From Paracoccaceae bacterium (lineage in GTDB: Bacteria > Pseudomonadota > Alphaproteobacteria > Rhodobacterales > Rhodobacteraceae): a stretch of 47,735 bases of DNA. A model generated the notes under the pieces. It had not been told where the DNA came from. It saw only the letters and a program-made list of their open reading frames with translations, and searched no databases. Positions within the stretch are counted from its first letter, which is position 1. Every line of letters starts with the position of its first letter. The stretch covers positions 1 through 47,735 of the forward strand of contig CACAPQ010000018.1 of assembly GCA_902534325.1 (NCBI GenBank), read 5' to 3'. Of the stretch, positions 25,846 through 35,054 are shown piece by piece. Made by a program: the position numbers and the translations under genes.

Positions 25846-26594
25846 ATTAGATTAACTTTCCGACGAATTACCTCATCGCGTAGTGAAATTTCTTTTCCAA
25901 CAAATTCATCTGCTTCTGAACTACACATCCACAGAAGAGCCTTTGCAGGCCAGTCTGCGGGTATATGCGCGCTCCAATCTAATTTGCTAACTTTATTGAT
26001 CCCGCTCTCTTTTATTTCAAGTTGCATTTGAGTGGCAACAGTACCAGGTGAAAGACCTATTGCTCGAATTCCATGTTCAAAATATTCAGTGTGTAAACAT
26101 TGCGTAAGCATTGCAGCACCAGCTTTTGAAGCACAATAGTGGCTCCAAGCCGTCAGAGGATTATGAGCTGCTCCAGAGCTAACATTTAAAATTGTACCGT
26201 CACCATTTTTGACCATCTCGGGTAAAACAGCGTTGATTGTATAAAAAATACTTTTAAGATTTGTGTCAATAACACTCGACCAGTCTTGTGGTTTTATCTC
26301 GTGGATAAGCCCAATAGGCTGAATTGTCCCGGCATTATTTATCAAAATATCTAGAGTACCAAAATGCGTATAACAAAAATCTACCAACTCACTCACAATA
26401 TTTGGGTCAGAGATATCGCCTGAAAAATACTCGGTGCGATCACCCAAATTTCTTTTTATACTCTCTAATTTATCCGCGTTTCGTGCAGTTAGCATAACGT
26501 TTGCGCCAGCTTGTACAAAAGTTTTGGCTGCTGCTTCTCCAATTCCTCGGCTGGCTCCCGTAATTAAAACTGTTTTACCGCTTAAACTCACCAT
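25842..26594 (-). CDS. SDR family NAD(P)-dependent oxidoreductase
   Basis: A 250-residue classical short-chain dehydrogenase. The cofactor motif is TGASRGIGEAA (residues 13-23), NNAGT is near residue 86, and the catalytic Ser and YCASK Tyr-Lys pair fall near residues 139 and 152. An Asp or Arg preference for NAD over NADP is not clear from ARNADKLE. It is the first gene of a two-gene operon with the crotonase-fold protein, suggesting acyl-CoA or hydroxyacyl-type chemistry, but no thiolase or ligase is nearby. The substrate is unknown. Confidence 0.88.
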   Translation of the reverse strand: MVSLSGKTVLITGASRGIGEAAAKTFVQAGANVMLTARNADKLESIKRNLGDRTEYFSGDISDPNIVSELVDFCYTHFGTLDILINNAGTIQPIGLIHEIKPQDWSSVIDTNLKSIFYTINAVLPEMVKNGDGTILNVSSGAAHNPLTAWSHYCASKAGAAMLTQCLHTEYFEHGIRAIGLSPGTVATQMQLEIKESGINKVSKLDWSAHIPADWPAKALLWMCSSEADEFVGKEISLRDEVIRRKVNLI

Positions 26595-26712
26595 TTTTGT
26601 GGACCTATATAAAAAAAACTAAAAATTTTCGGAATTACACTATATATTATTTATCTTGACGCCAAAAAACCCTAAAGACAACTTATGAAATTTATACTCA
26701 TTGGGATAAAGT

Positions 26713-28233
26713 ATGTACCATAAATTTTTTAGATTGATTTACATGAGCTGTATTTTGGTTTTCATTCCATTATTGGCTCAAGCCGAACTGAGTTCTAGAG
26801 ATGCCTGGGATAACTTAAAAAAACTATTGGAAAACGGTGGCTACCTAGTCATGGGTCAAGAGGTCTCAATTGGATCAGATTTAAGTATAAAAAACGTCCA
26901 GATTTCTTTTGAGGTGGATGCGCAAACGGATATCATCTTTGATATTGGGTCGGTGAATTTAACCAAAAATAAAGACGGTTTTATTAATATTAGCTTGCCG
27001 GAAGAGATCTATGTTCAATATCTAAATGAAGATGAGTTTGGATATAAAACTGAAGCTAATATTTTAGTACGAGCTCGTGAGCTGGACTTTAAAGTTTCTG
27101 GTAAATTATCTCACGTCTTATATCAGCTTACTGCCTCTTCTGCTGGATTTGCTTTGATTGAGCTATTTGAAAACGGAGCTCCCTCGCCAGACGTTTCTGC
27201 AGAAATGGAGTTCGTATTAGCAGATGTGAATTCGACAATAAGGGCAACAGGCGGTTCAACAGTTGAAGTTACATCGCTGCTTTCTGCTTCAGGGGCTTCA
27301 ATAAAAGGCGGCGTCAGTGTGCTTAGCATCCCCCTGGAATTGAATTTTCAATACGTAATGGATCAATTAAAATCCAGTTCTGTTTCAAACGAACCAAAAG
27401 TTTCTCTTGATGAAGATTTTGAACTAGCGTTAGCAAAAGGGTTTTCTTCGACCTCAAATTTTACTTTTGATACCAGCCAGATGCGTTTAAATGCAACTAC
27501 GCCGGGTGGCCCGCTTTCGCTTTCATTTACAACGGGACCTTCATCCTTGACCAGCGCACTTTCCCTCTCTGGTTTTTTTATTCAGTCGGATAACGAAAAG
27601 TCCAAATTTAAGCTGAACCTTCCATCCAACGACTGGAATTTTGAATTGGATTTCCAAGAGTTTTCCACTTATCTAAATATCCCTCTTTTAGCTAAATCTG
27701 GGGAACAAGAGTTTGGAATGAGTATCAACTTATCTGGCCTAAATCTTTCTGACACACTTTGGGATCTTTTTGATGCTGGTAATCTAATGCCAGATGATCC
27801 GGCGTCTATAAAATTTGCCATCGAAGGATCAACTATATTAGATGAGGGTTTAACGAGCGAGGCAATAATTGAAAATCAGAACCTTGATCCGTTAGAATTT
27901 GGGCAAATTTTAAGTTTTAATTTAAAAGAATTTCTTCTTGATGCTTTGGGAATAACAGTTGAAGCTAATGGAAGCTTTGAATTCGATAACGCAGATCTTG
28001 AAACCTTTGAGGGTATACCGAGACCTATGGGGACAGCTTCTTTGAAGATACAAGGATCCAATGCATTCATAGACCGACTGGAAAATATGCAAGTATTGCC
28101 ATCCGAAACCATAATGGGGGCTAGGATGATGTTAGCGCTGATAATGCGTGCAACCGGTGATGATGTTTTACTATCCGAATTTGAGATAGATGAAAAAGGT
28201 AAAGTTTACGCAAATGGCCAACGTTTAAGATAA
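26713..28233 (+). CDS. DUF2125 domain-containing exported protein
   Basis: A 506-residue secreted protein with a cleavable signal peptide (FRLIYMSCILVFIPLLAQAEL, cleavage near residue 25). The body is beta-rich and low in cysteine. The opening of the mature protein (SSRDAWDNLKKLLENGGYLVMGQEVSIGSDLSIKNVQISF) and its length agree with the DUF2125 family seen in Rhodobacterales, whose repeated beta-strand character resembles lipid- or envelope-associated scaffold proteins. It probably resides in the periplasm. No function is established. It is a single gene, followed 76 bp later by the pmbA-like gene. Confidence 0.82.
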   Translation: MYHKFFRLIYMSCILVFIPLLAQAELSSRDAWDNLKKLLENGGYLVMGQEVSIGSDLSIKNVQISFEVDAQTDIIFDIGSVNLTKNKDGFINISLPEEIYVQYLNEDEFGYKTEANILVRARELDFKVSGKLSHVLYQLTASSAGFALIELFENGAPSPDVSAEMEFVLADVNSTIRATGGSTVEVTSLLSASGASIKGGVSVLSIPLELNFQYVMDQLKSSSVSNEPKVSLDEDFELALAKGFSSTSNFTFDTSQMRLNATTPGGPLSLSFTTGPSSLTSALSLSGFFIQSDNEKSKFKLNLPSNDWNFELDFQEFSTYLNIPLLAKSGEQEFGMSINLSGLNLSDTLWDLFDAGNLMPDDPASIKFAIEGSTILDEGLTSEAIIENQNLDPLEFGQILSFNLKEFLLDALGITVEANGSFEFDNADLETFEGIPRPMGTASLKIQGSNAFIDRLENMQVLPSETIMGARMMLALIMRATGDDVLLSEFEIDEKGKVYANGQRLR

Positions 28234-28309
28234 CTTGGGTACAAATTTAATTGATTATTGGTCATATAAAAAATCTTTTAATCAAAAATAAAAAAGGCTT
28301 AAGGTAGCT

Positions 28310-29647
28310 ATGTTGGAAACAACCTGCCAAAAAATTTTAGAACGTGCAAAACTTGCGGGGGCGGAGGAAGCTGATGTATTGGGAATTAATGGGACGTCAA
28401 CCTCTATAGAAGTACGTAAGCAAACTCTAGAACAAATAGAACGTAGTGAGAGCACGGAATTTGGATTACGTGTATTTATTGGGAAAAGACAGGCCGTTGT
28501 ATCTGGATCAGACTTATCAGATCCCTCAATTAAATTTATGGCTGAACGTGCGGTTGATATGGCAAAATCTGCACCAATTGATCCATATTGTGGTTTAGCA
28601 GATAAATCGCAACTAGCGAGATTTTGGAATATTACCGAATTTGAACTTTCTGATGAGCGTGATGAACCTAAACCTGATGAACTGGAAAATATAGCAAAAG
28701 AGACTGAGTATTTTGCTCTACAGAACAAATCTGTGGATCAGGTTCAGGCAGCCAATACAGGATATAGCAAAACAGAAATTTATCTATGTGCGACTAATGG
28801 ATTTAATGGAGGTTATTCAAAAACAAGTTTTTCTAATTCGTGTGTCGCAATTGCAAGATCACAAGCAGGTCTAGAGCGTGATTATGATGGCGATGTGCGC
28901 ATCTTTAAAAGTGATTTACGAAGCCCAGAAGAAATAGGTTTATTGGCAGCTGAGCGAGCCGTCTCTAGGCTGGAAGCCCGAAAACCTAAAACTGGTGTTT
29001 ACCCAGTAGTGTTTGACGAGCGCATATCATCATCCTTAATAGGCCACTTACTTGCCGCAACAAATGGTGCTGCAGTGGCACGAGGCACTTCGTGGCTATT
29101 GAATAGCAGAGGATCTGTGGTTTTGCCTGAAAATCTTTCAATTATAGAGGATCCTCACAGGCAACGAGTTGGGGGTAGCCGTCCATTTGATGCTGAAGGT
29201 TTGGAAACTAAAATGAGAAAAATAGTCGATAATGGTATCTTATGTGATTGGACTACCGATTTGTCCTCTAGCCGAAAACTAGAACTGAAATCTACTGGAA
29301 ATGCGACAAGAGGAATTGGGGGTATTCCTACGCCAAGTAACTGGAATGTTTCCTTGACACAGGGCACCCAATCCCAGGCGGAATTATTAAAAGATATGGG
29401 CTGCGGTGTATTAGTAATGTCGATGATTGGTTCAACAATTAATTCAAATACTGGTGATTACTCGCGAGGTGCATCAGGCTTTTGGATTGAAAATGGAGAA
29501 GTTCAATATCCCATATCGGAGCTCACTATCGCAGGGAATTTAAATCAAATGTTAAAGAAAATAATACCTGCTAATGATGCTCGGCAATATATTTCTCGAG
29601 TGGTACCGTCGCTTCTAATAGATGGAATGACAATTGCAGGATCTTGA
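28310..29647 (+). CDS. pmbA: TldD/PmbA family metallopeptidase-like protein (PmbA)
   Basis: A 445-residue PmbA-type protein, the partner of TldD in a heterodimeric peptidase-like complex that trims unfolded peptides such as RiPP precursors and the CcdA antitoxin. PmbA subunits lack the zinc HEXXXH motif found in TldD, and none is seen here. Recognisable stretches are STSIEVRKQTLEQIERSESTEFGLRVFIGKRQAVVSGSD and the C-terminal GCGVLVMSMIGSTINSNTGDYSRGASGFWIENGE. No tldD gene is in the window. AAGG precedes the ATG. The 3' end overlaps the downstream phosphatase gene by 14 bp. Confidence 0.92.
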   Translation: MLETTCQKILERAKLAGAEEADVLGINGTSTSIEVRKQTLEQIERSESTEFGLRVFIGKRQAVVSGSDLSDPSIKFMAERAVDMAKSAPIDPYCGLADKSQLARFWNITEFELSDERDEPKPDELENIAKETEYFALQNKSVDQVQAANTGYSKTEIYLCATNGFNGGYSKTSFSNSCVAIARSQAGLERDYDGDVRIFKSDLRSPEEIGLLAAERAVSRLEARKPKTGVYPVVFDERISSSLIGHLLAATNGAAVARGTSWLLNSRGSVVLPENLSIIEDPHRQRVGGSRPFDAEGLETKMRKIVDNGILCDWTTDLSSSRKLELKSTGNATRGIGGIPTPSNWNVSLTQGTQSQAELLKDMGCGVLVMSMIGSTINSNTGDYSRGASGFWIENGEVQYPISELTIAGNLNQMLKKIIPANDARQYISRVVPSLLIDGMTIAGS

Positions 29648-30407
29648 AAATTTAAAAACAGCTGCACTGCAAGCTGGCAAAATAGCACTAGGTTATTTTG
29701 ATAAAAATTACAAAACTTGGGATAAAGAAGCTGGAGCGGGTCCAGTTACTGAGGCCGATCTAGAAATTGACGATTTCTTAAAAACATTTCTGTTAAATTG
29801 TGAACCGCAATATGGTTGGTTAAGCGAGGAGACAGAAGATGGTTCGTCACGTCTAACAAAATCAAAATTGTTCATTGTAGATCCCATAGATGGAACTCGC
29901 AGTTTTATTGCAGGAAACGAAACATGGGCTCATTCTTTAGCTGTTGTTGAAAATGGCATACCTATGGCAGCTGTAATTTACTTACCCAAAATGGATTTAC
30001 TTTATACAGCAGAGGTCGGCAAAGGTGCATTCCTTAATGGTGACAAAATTTCTGTATCTAAAAACTGTGAGCTAAAAGACGCAGAGATATTGACCAAAAA
30101 ATCAATTTTTAAGGAAAATATTTGGAAAAGTAGTGATCCTGCCCTTTTCAGGCAACGGTATCGACCGTCTTTGGCTTATCGATTAGCTCTTGTAGCCGAA
30201 GGGAGATTTGATGCCATGATTGCTTTAGGTAGGTCATGGGAATGGGATATATGTGCGGGACATCTTTTAGTTTCAGAGGCGGGAGGCAGTGTAACTACCA
30301 ACTTTGGAGGTAAAATCGTATATAACTCCAAAGCCGGAAGTTCCAAAGGCATAATAGCTGGCAATCCCAGCATTCACAAAAGTGTAACTAACGAATTAAA
30401 TCTTTAA
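29634..30407 (+). CDS. Inositol monophosphatase-superfamily phosphatase, CysQ-like
   Basis: A 257-residue Mg-dependent phosphatase of the IMPase/CysQ superfamily. Metal-binding motifs are GWLSEETED (about residues 61-69) and DPIDGTRSF (about 83-91), with the third acidic motif SWEWDICAGHLLVSEAGG near residues 202-217. It may hydrolyse adenosine 3',5'-bisphosphate from sulfate assimilation or inositol or histidinol phosphates; the sequence does not decide. The start is TTG 29634, forced by an in-frame stop two codons upstream, inside the end of pmbA, so translation is probably coupled. It overlaps chrR convergently by 12 bp. Confidence 0.88.
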   Translation: MQDLENLKTAALQAGKIALGYFDKNYKTWDKEAGAGPVTEADLEIDDFLKTFLLNCEPQYGWLSEETEDGSSRLTKSKLFIVDPIDGTRSFIAGNETWAHSLAVVENGIPMAAVIYLPKMDLLYTAEVGKGAFLNGDKISVSKNCELKDAEILTKKSIFKENIWKSSDPALFRQRYRPSLAYRLALVAEGRFDAMIALGRSWEWDICAGHLLVSEAGGSVTTNFGGKIVYNSKAGSSKGIIAGNPSIHKSVTNELNL

Positions 30408-31043
30408 AAATGGTTGAGCAATTTTATGGATTAATTTGTTAAATTTAAGAGGTGCATCAGTTACGGCTAAACAGATACAATCCTCTCCGTCGGATGCAAC
30501 TGGCGTGTGATGAGTATCTCCATCAGCGAGTTCGATATCACCTGGGCCAAAATAGTCAATCTCATCTTTAAAAGCCCCTTTGAGAACTAAAGTTACTTCT
30601 CTGCCTTTGTGACTGTGTTCTGGAACAGCTGTACCTGCAGGAATATACAGTAAACGAGCAGACACTTTCTCTGAGTTGACTAATATTTTTTGTTTAACAC
30701 CCATTCCAATTGGTCGCCAGTCTATATCGTCTAAGTCACACCCAACATAATCTGCTAAAGGCTCTGGAAGTCCCGTTGCTTTGGGCGTCACTTTTGCCTT
30801 TTCGGACGTTTGATCGATTAATGCTAAAGTCTTAGCAAACGCATCTACATCAATTTCATTAGGTTCCAAATTTTCAAAAACTGCTCCCCCCATAGCTTCC
30901 AAGCTTTCTAACTCTGCTCTGCACTGGTCACACATCGAAATGTGGGTCGCAATTGCAAGTGAAAATCCTTCCTCTAGCTGACCTGCGGAGTATGCCAATA
31001 ATAGCTCTTTAGATAGGTGATGTTTAATGTCGTGTTTTTTCAT
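30396..31043 (-). CDS. chrR: Zinc-dependent anti-sigma factor ChrR
   Basis: A 215-residue anti-sigma factor that holds RpoE inactive until singlet oxygen appears. The N-terminal zinc-binding anti-sigma domain has His8/His9 and the H34-x3-C38-x2-C41 motif. The C-terminal cupin domain has the metal ligands His143, His145, Glu149 and His179, and the Cys189-x-Cys191 pair. All these positions are offset by about two from those shown to matter in R. sphaeroides ChrR, so the singlet-oxygen sensing apparatus looks complete. It follows rpoE by 10 bp and is cotranscribed with it. The organism's photochemistry is not shown by the window. Confidence 0.94.
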   Translation of the reverse strand: MKKHDIKHHLSKELLLAYSAGQLEEGFSLAIATHISMCDQCRAELESLEAMGGAVFENLEPNEIDVDAFAKTLALIDQTSEKAKVTPKATGLPEPLADYVGCDLDDIDWRPIGMGVKQKILVNSEKVSARLLYIPAGTAVPEHSHKGREVTLVLKGAFKDEIDYFGPGDIELADGDTHHTPVASDGEDCICLAVTDAPLKFNKLIHKIAQPFLKI

Positions 31044-31053
31044 ATTTCTCTCT

Positions 31054-31602
31054 CTACATCATTGAATGGCGCAGTTTTTCAAGGGCTAATCTAATGCGCG
31101 ATTTGATTGTTCCTAGCGGTAATCCTGTTATTTCTGCTATTTCACTATGTGATAGTTCTCCAAGGTACGCCTTTTCCACTAACACTCGTTGTTTTTCGGG
31201 CAATTCTTCCAAAGCTGAAGTAAGTCGTTCAGTTTCTTGTTGAAGCTCCACAATCGTCTCTTGATCCGGTTCATAATCTTGATCTGGATAAAGCTGCTCT
31301 GGCTCTGGTCTGTTTTGCTTTCTAATTGCGTCAATTTTTTTGTTGCGGGCAATCGTGAAAATCCATGTAGATGCGCTAGCCCGCGAAGGATCAAATAAAT
31401 GAGCCTTCCGCCAAACAGTCGCCATCACCTCTTGGCTGCACTCTTCAGCCATCTGGGGGTCTGCTCCCGATTTCATCAGAAACGCCTTCACGCGTGGAGC
31501 AAAGTGATTAAACAGTTCTTCGAAAGCCGATGTATCTTCCAAAGTCTCAACTTTTTTAATTAGCTCTGCCCAAAGTTGTTTGTTGCTACTGTCTGCTGAC
31601 AC
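31054..31602 (-). CDS. rpoE: ECF sigma factor RpoE (ECF11 group, singlet-oxygen response)
   Basis: An extracytoplasmic-function sigma factor with region 2 (FAPRVKAFLMKSGADPQMAEECSQEVMATVWRKAHLFDP and STWIFTIARNKKIDAIRK) and region 4 (LPEKQRVLVEKAYLGELSHSEIAEITGLPLGTIKSRIRLALEKLR with its helix-turn-helix). The chrR gene follows directly. The frame is open to a TTG at 31716, and an ATG exists at 31695, but the family N-terminus corresponds to SSNKQLWAELI. I therefore choose GTG 31602, giving 182 residues; this also leaves room for a TGATCC-type promoter inside the supposed N-terminal extension. The start is not certain; the stop and identity are. Confidence 0.93.
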   Translation of the reverse strand: MSADSSNKQLWAELIKKVETLEDTSAFEELFNHFAPRVKAFLMKSGADPQMAEECSQEVMATVWRKAHLFDPSRASASTWIFTIARNKKIDAIRKQNRPEPEQLYPDQDYEPDQETIVELQQETERLTSALEELPEKQRVLVEKAYLGELSHSEIAEITGLPLGTIKSRIRLALEKLRHSMM

Positions 31603-31660
31603 GTTTTTTCTGCTTTCAATTTTCTCAGAATCAATACCATACACCCTGAAATTTATCGAG

Positions 31661-31691
31661 TGATCCGAACCGCGTATTTTTGTCTCAAGTA
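31661..31691 (+). promoter_or_regulatory. Candidate RpoE-dependent promoter for the plus-strand stress operon
   Basis: TGATCC (31661-31666) followed after 19 bases by CAAGTA (31686-31691) resembles the RpoE consensus I recall for R. sphaeroides (TGATCC at -35, TAA-rich -10). It points toward the FAD oxidoreductase operon starting at 31796. It overlaps the uncertain N-terminal region of the rpoE reading frame. Confidence 0.45.
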
Positions 31692-31700
31692 ACATATATG

Positions 31701-31732
31701 AATTTATTCGTTTCAAACATTAATTTGGATCA
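31701..31732 (-). promoter_or_regulatory. Candidate RpoE autoregulatory promoter
   Basis: On the minus strand TGATCC (31732-31727) is followed after 20 bases by TAAATT (31706-31701), upstream of rpoE. Autoregulation of rpoE-chrR from such a promoter is known in R. sphaeroides. The spacer is similar to that of the plus-strand candidate, which supports both, but no start site has been measured. Confidence 0.45.
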
Positions 31733-31795
31733 ATTTTAAATTCTTTTCATCCGGAACTGGGGAGGCAGCGTATTAAAATAAAATAGGAATAAATA

Positions 31796-33094
31796 ATGAC
31801 TTTTCAAAAAATGCCTATCCGCCCCAAAAAAATTGCTGTTGTTGGTGGAGGAATTTCTGGGTTGGGAGCAGCATATGCACTTTCCAATACGTACAAGGTA
31901 ACTTTGTTTGAAGCAGAAACTCGTTTAGGCGGTCACGCTCGGACAGTTTTTTCTGGAAAGAGTGGCCAACAACCAGTCGATACTGGCTTTATTGTGTTTA
32001 ATTACCCAAATTATCCAGAGCTCTCACAACTATTTTCAGAATTAAATGTCCCTATTGCTAAGAGCGATATGAGTTTTGGTGCTTCTCTAAAAAATGGGAA
32101 AATTGAATATGCACTTAGAAATTTTGATGCGATTTTTGCACAGCGTAAAAATTTTTTAAATCCGCAGTTTGTGAAGATGGTATGGGATATTAACAGGTTT
32201 AATACCATCGGGTTAACAGTCGCTGACGATGAGTCATTGACTATAGGGCAGTTTTTGAAACGGTTGAAAACGGGCGACTGGTTTCGTGATTACTATCTGT
32301 TGCCTTTATCAGGTGCGATCTGGTCGACCCCAACTGAAAAAATTTTAGATTTTCCTGCGTACGCTATGCTTCAGTTCTTCAAAAACCATGCATTACTAAG
32401 CCGAAGTGGTCAGCATCAATGGTATACTGTCAAGGGAGGATCAAGAGAATATGTTTCTCGACTTGAAAACGTTTTGGCAAAGAAGCAGGTTGAAATTCGG
32501 GTCAATACGCCGGTTGCATCGGTGACTCGTCATGCAACTGGCGTAGTTGTTAAAACATATTGCAGTGAACCTCAAACTTTTGACGAAGTTGTTTTCGCAA
32601 CCCATTCGGATGATACTTTGGCTTTATTATCTGACCCCTCTAAAATCGAAGAACGAAATTTGGCTTCCATAAAGTATCAGGACAATGAAGTCGTATTACA
32701 CTCTGATGTTTCTGTAATGCCAAAGCTTTACAAATGTTGGTCTAGTTGGGTGTATACTGAAAGAAAAGATAAAATCACGGACAAAATAGATTTAACATAT
32801 TGGATGAACTCTCTGCAGCCTATACCGCTTGATGACCCTTTGTTTGTTACCCTTAATTCAACCCAAAACATTGATCAAAATAAAATACATGATCAAGTAA
32901 CTATGCGTCATCCTGTATATGACCTAGGCGTTCTTAGTATTCAAAAAGATATTTCATTGAGTAATGGTGCCAATAGAACATGGTTTTCTGGTGCTTGGAT
33001 GAAAAATGGGTTTCATGAAGATGGGCTATCTTCTGGATTAGATGTTGCTAGAAGCATTCTAGCTAAAGATACTTTATCAATAGCTGCAGAATGA
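31796..33094 (+). CDS. FAD-dependent oxidoreductase (NAD(P)-binding amine-oxidase type), RpoE-regulon homologue
   Basis: A 432-residue flavoprotein with the dinucleotide fold [17 protein letters not shown] (about residues 13-29) and the extended motif [11 protein letters not shown] (about 41-51). The C-terminal FAD contact is [26 protein letters not shown]. It belongs to the cyclopropane/desaturase-associated oxidoreductase group and, with the following DUF1365, MFS and SDR genes, reproduces the order of the RpoE-controlled cluster of R. sphaeroides (RSP1091-1087). One member of that cluster is needed there for furan fatty acid synthesis, as I recall. AGGAA lies about 6 bases before the ATG. 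A fatty-acyl substrate in phospholipid is the best guess. Confidence 0.88.
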   Translation: MTFQKMPIRPKKIAVVGGGISGLGAAYALSNTYKVTLFEAETRLGGHARTVFSGKSGQQPVDTGFIVFNYPNYPELSQLFSELNVPIAKSDMSFGASLKNGKIEYALRNFDAIFAQRKNFLNPQFVKMVWDINRFNTIGLTVADDESLTIGQFLKRLKTGDWFRDYYLLPLSGAIWSTPTEKILDFPAYAMLQFFKNHALLSRSGQHQWYTVKGGSREYVSRLENVLAKKQVEIRVNTPVASVTRHATGVVVKTYCSEPQTFDEVVFATHSDDTLALLSDPSKIEERNLASIKYQDNEVVLHSDVSVMPKLYKCWSSWVYTERKDKITDKIDLTYWMNSLQPIPLDDPLFVTLNSTQNIDQNKIHDQVTMRHPVYDLGVLSIQKDISLSNGANRTWFSGAWMKNGFHEDGLSSGLDVARSILAKDTLSIAAE

Positions 33095-33846
33095 CGAATG
33101 TAAAAATCATAAATGGTCAAACATGGCATGGCCGCCGTGGTAAGGTCGAAAACGACTTTAAATATACTATAGATTACTTGTTATTTGATCCTGATAGCCT
33201 CAATGAGGCACCTTGGCTTCTATCGAAAAAGGGTGGTTGGTTTTATGGAATAAACCAAGATGACTATGGGGGTCTTAACGATCGTGGAAATCCTAAGAAA
33301 TGGGTAAATAAAATATTAGAAACGCGAAAAATAAATTGCGTCACAAAAATTCTGCTTTTAGCCCAACCTCGTATTTTGGGCCATGTTTTTAATCCAGTAA
33401 GCTTTTGGTTGTGTTTTAATGATCTAGAACAGTTAGTTGTTGTTATGGCGGAAGTATCAAATACTTTTGGAGACCGGCATTCCTATTTATGTCACCACAA
33501 CGATTTTAGGCCTATAAAAGCCAGCCATCGATTAAAAGCTGTTAAAATCTTTCATGTTTCACCTTTTCAACCTATTCAGGGCCACTATGAATTTAGATTT
33601 GATATTGATGTTAATAAAAAAATTGGAATCTGGATTGATTTACAGATGCCGAATGGTGGGGTGATCGCAAATTTAACAGGGCGTCCAAGACGCCTTAAGA
33701 ATAGAGATATTTTATGGTCGTTTCTTCGTAGGCCATTAGGTTCCCGGAGAGCTCTTGCCTTAATTCATTGGCAGGCTTTAAAGCTCTACTTTAAAGGAGC
33801 CAGATACAGAAAGCGTCCATCACCTCCAGACATAGAGGTTTCGTGA
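33091..33846 (+). CDS. DUF1365 domain-containing protein
   Basis: A 251-residue soluble protein of the DUF1365 family. Family landmarks include [21 protein letters not shown]-type opening (here [21 protein letters not shown]), [22 protein letters not shown] near the middle, [14 protein letters not shown] and [19 protein letters not shown]. The motif NPVSFW is nearly invariant in the family. DUF1365 genes usually travel with the FAD oxidoreductase encoded upstream and often a cyclopropane-fatty-acid synthase-like methyltransferase, suggesting a role in modifying acyl chains. No methyltransferase is in this operon. Its biochemical function is not known. The start overlaps the upstream stop by ATGA. 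Confidence 0.9.
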   Translation: MTNVKIINGQTWHGRRGKVENDFKYTIDYLLFDPDSLNEAPWLLSKKGGWFYGINQDDYGGLNDRGNPKKWVNKILETRKINCVTKILLLAQPRILGHVFNPVSFWLCFNDLEQLVVVMAEVSNTFGDRHSYLCHHNDFRPIKASHRLKAVKIFHVSPFQPIQGHYEFRFDIDVNKKIGIWIDLQMPNGGVIANLTGRPRRLKNRDILWSFLRRPLGSRRALALIHWQALKLYFKGARYRKRPSPPDIEVS

Positions 33847-35054
33847 TGCTATGGCGCTATGCGCTGTTTTCTTGTGCATTGGGAATGGCTGGCTTGCCGA
33901 TCTATATTCACGCACCGAAGTATTTTGTTGAACAATATGAAATCAGCTTGGCTACTCTTGGATTAACTTTATTGCTTTTACGTTCTATTGATTTTTTTCA
34001 AGACCCCCTTTTAGGTCGATTGGCGTCTTCCACCGTGTCACGAGGCTCAGTTCCATTATGGATAGCTACTGCATTTATGTGCTTTGGAATGATACTTCTT
34101 TTTGCAATTCCGGCCTTTATATCCCCAATTTTATGGTTTTCGATATCGCTTATAATTCTTTTTTCAGGCTTTAGTTTTGCTTACATAAGGATTTATGCCC
34201 TCGGTGTTGAGGCCTTCGGTATGGAAGGTCAAATTAAGATCGCAAAGTGGCGAGAGGTGGGAACTTTAATTGGAATTTGCTTGGCTGCGGCGGCCCCTAC
34301 AATCCTATCGATAGCAGGATCTAGTGGATATAAAAATTTTGCATTTTTATTTTGTTCCCTGATAATCATAGCAACATTTCTTATGAGCTCTTACTTAAGC
34401 AATTTTTTTAAAGTTCAAAAACAGACAACTTCAGTTTTTCCAAAAGATGCTGGTTTGCAAAGGCTATTATTGTTCGTTTTTTTAAACGCAATGCCAGTGG
34501 CTGTGACTTCCACACTTTACTTATTTTATGTTGATCATGTCCTCGGTCTGGAAGCAGTGGGTGGACCTCTTTTGATACTATTTTTTCTTTCAGCAGCCTT
34601 TTCTGCTCCTCTTTGGACTAGATGGGCTGAACAATTTGGAGCGTTGCGAGTTTTACGAATTTCTATGTTGGTCAGCATCCTTAGTTTTTTTTGGGCTTAT
34701 AATTTAAATGCTGGTGAAGTTATTGCTTTTTCAATCATTTGTTTTGCGACTGGACTTTCTTTGGGTGCGGATATGACTATTTTGCCTGCCATTTTTGCTA
34801 AAAGGCTAGCAAAAACAAAACATGATCCTAACACAGGTTTTGGAATATGGAATTTTTCAAACAAACTAGCTTTAGCTTTAACGGCAGGAATCTTGCTGCC
34901 AATTATGGAGCTAGCAGGATTTGAAACTCAAGACATGCGTTCTAGCTTAAGTAGAGAAGTACTTACAATTTCTTACGCGATTGTTCCCTGTGGATTGAAG
35001 ATTTTTGCCCTTATCTGGCTTCAAAATATGATTGGAAGAAATAAAAATTTATGA
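33843..35054 (+). CDS. MFS transporter of the RpoE-regulon cluster
   Basis: A 403-residue polytopic membrane protein with about eleven to twelve hydrophobic helices. The fold resembles the glycoside-pentoside-hexuronide/MelB type of the major facilitator superfamily: FFQDPLLGRLASS between helices 2 and 3 corresponds to the loop-2 motif, and GAD near residue 309 lies in a later helix. The position between DUF1365 and the SDR matches the R. sphaeroides cluster. Substrate unknown; a lipid, lysolipid or stress-related metabolite fits the context. It is coupled by 4-bp overlaps to both neighbours. Confidence 0.87.
   Translation: MMLWRYALFSCALGMAGLPIYIHAPKYFVEQYEISLATLGLTLLLLRSIDFFQDPLLGRLASSTVSRGSVPLWIATAFMCFGMILLFAIPAFISPILWFSISLIILFSGFSFAYIRIYALGVEAFGMEGQIKIAKWREVGTLIGICLAAAAPTILSIAGSSGYKNFAFLFCSLIIIATFLMSSYLSNFFKVQKQTTSVFPKDAGLQRLLLFVFLNAMPVAVTSTLYLFYVDHVLGLEAVGGPLLILFFLSAAFSAPLWTRWAEQFGALRVLRISMLVSILSFFWAYNLNAGEVIAFSIICFATGLSLGADMTILPAIFAKRLAKTKHDPNTGFGIWNFSNKLALALTAGILLPIMELAGFETQDMRSSLSREVLTISYAIVPCGLKIFALIWLQNMIGRNKNL

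Noticed and set aside
28250-28295. TTGATTA and TAATCAA as a terminator after the DUF2125 gene
   Set aside because: The loop would be about 21 bases, the stem is AT-only, and no run of T follows.
28282-28728. 148-residue open frame on the minus strand opposite pmbA
   Set aside because: Its serine-rich, low-complexity translation is the shadow of the pmbA coding frame.
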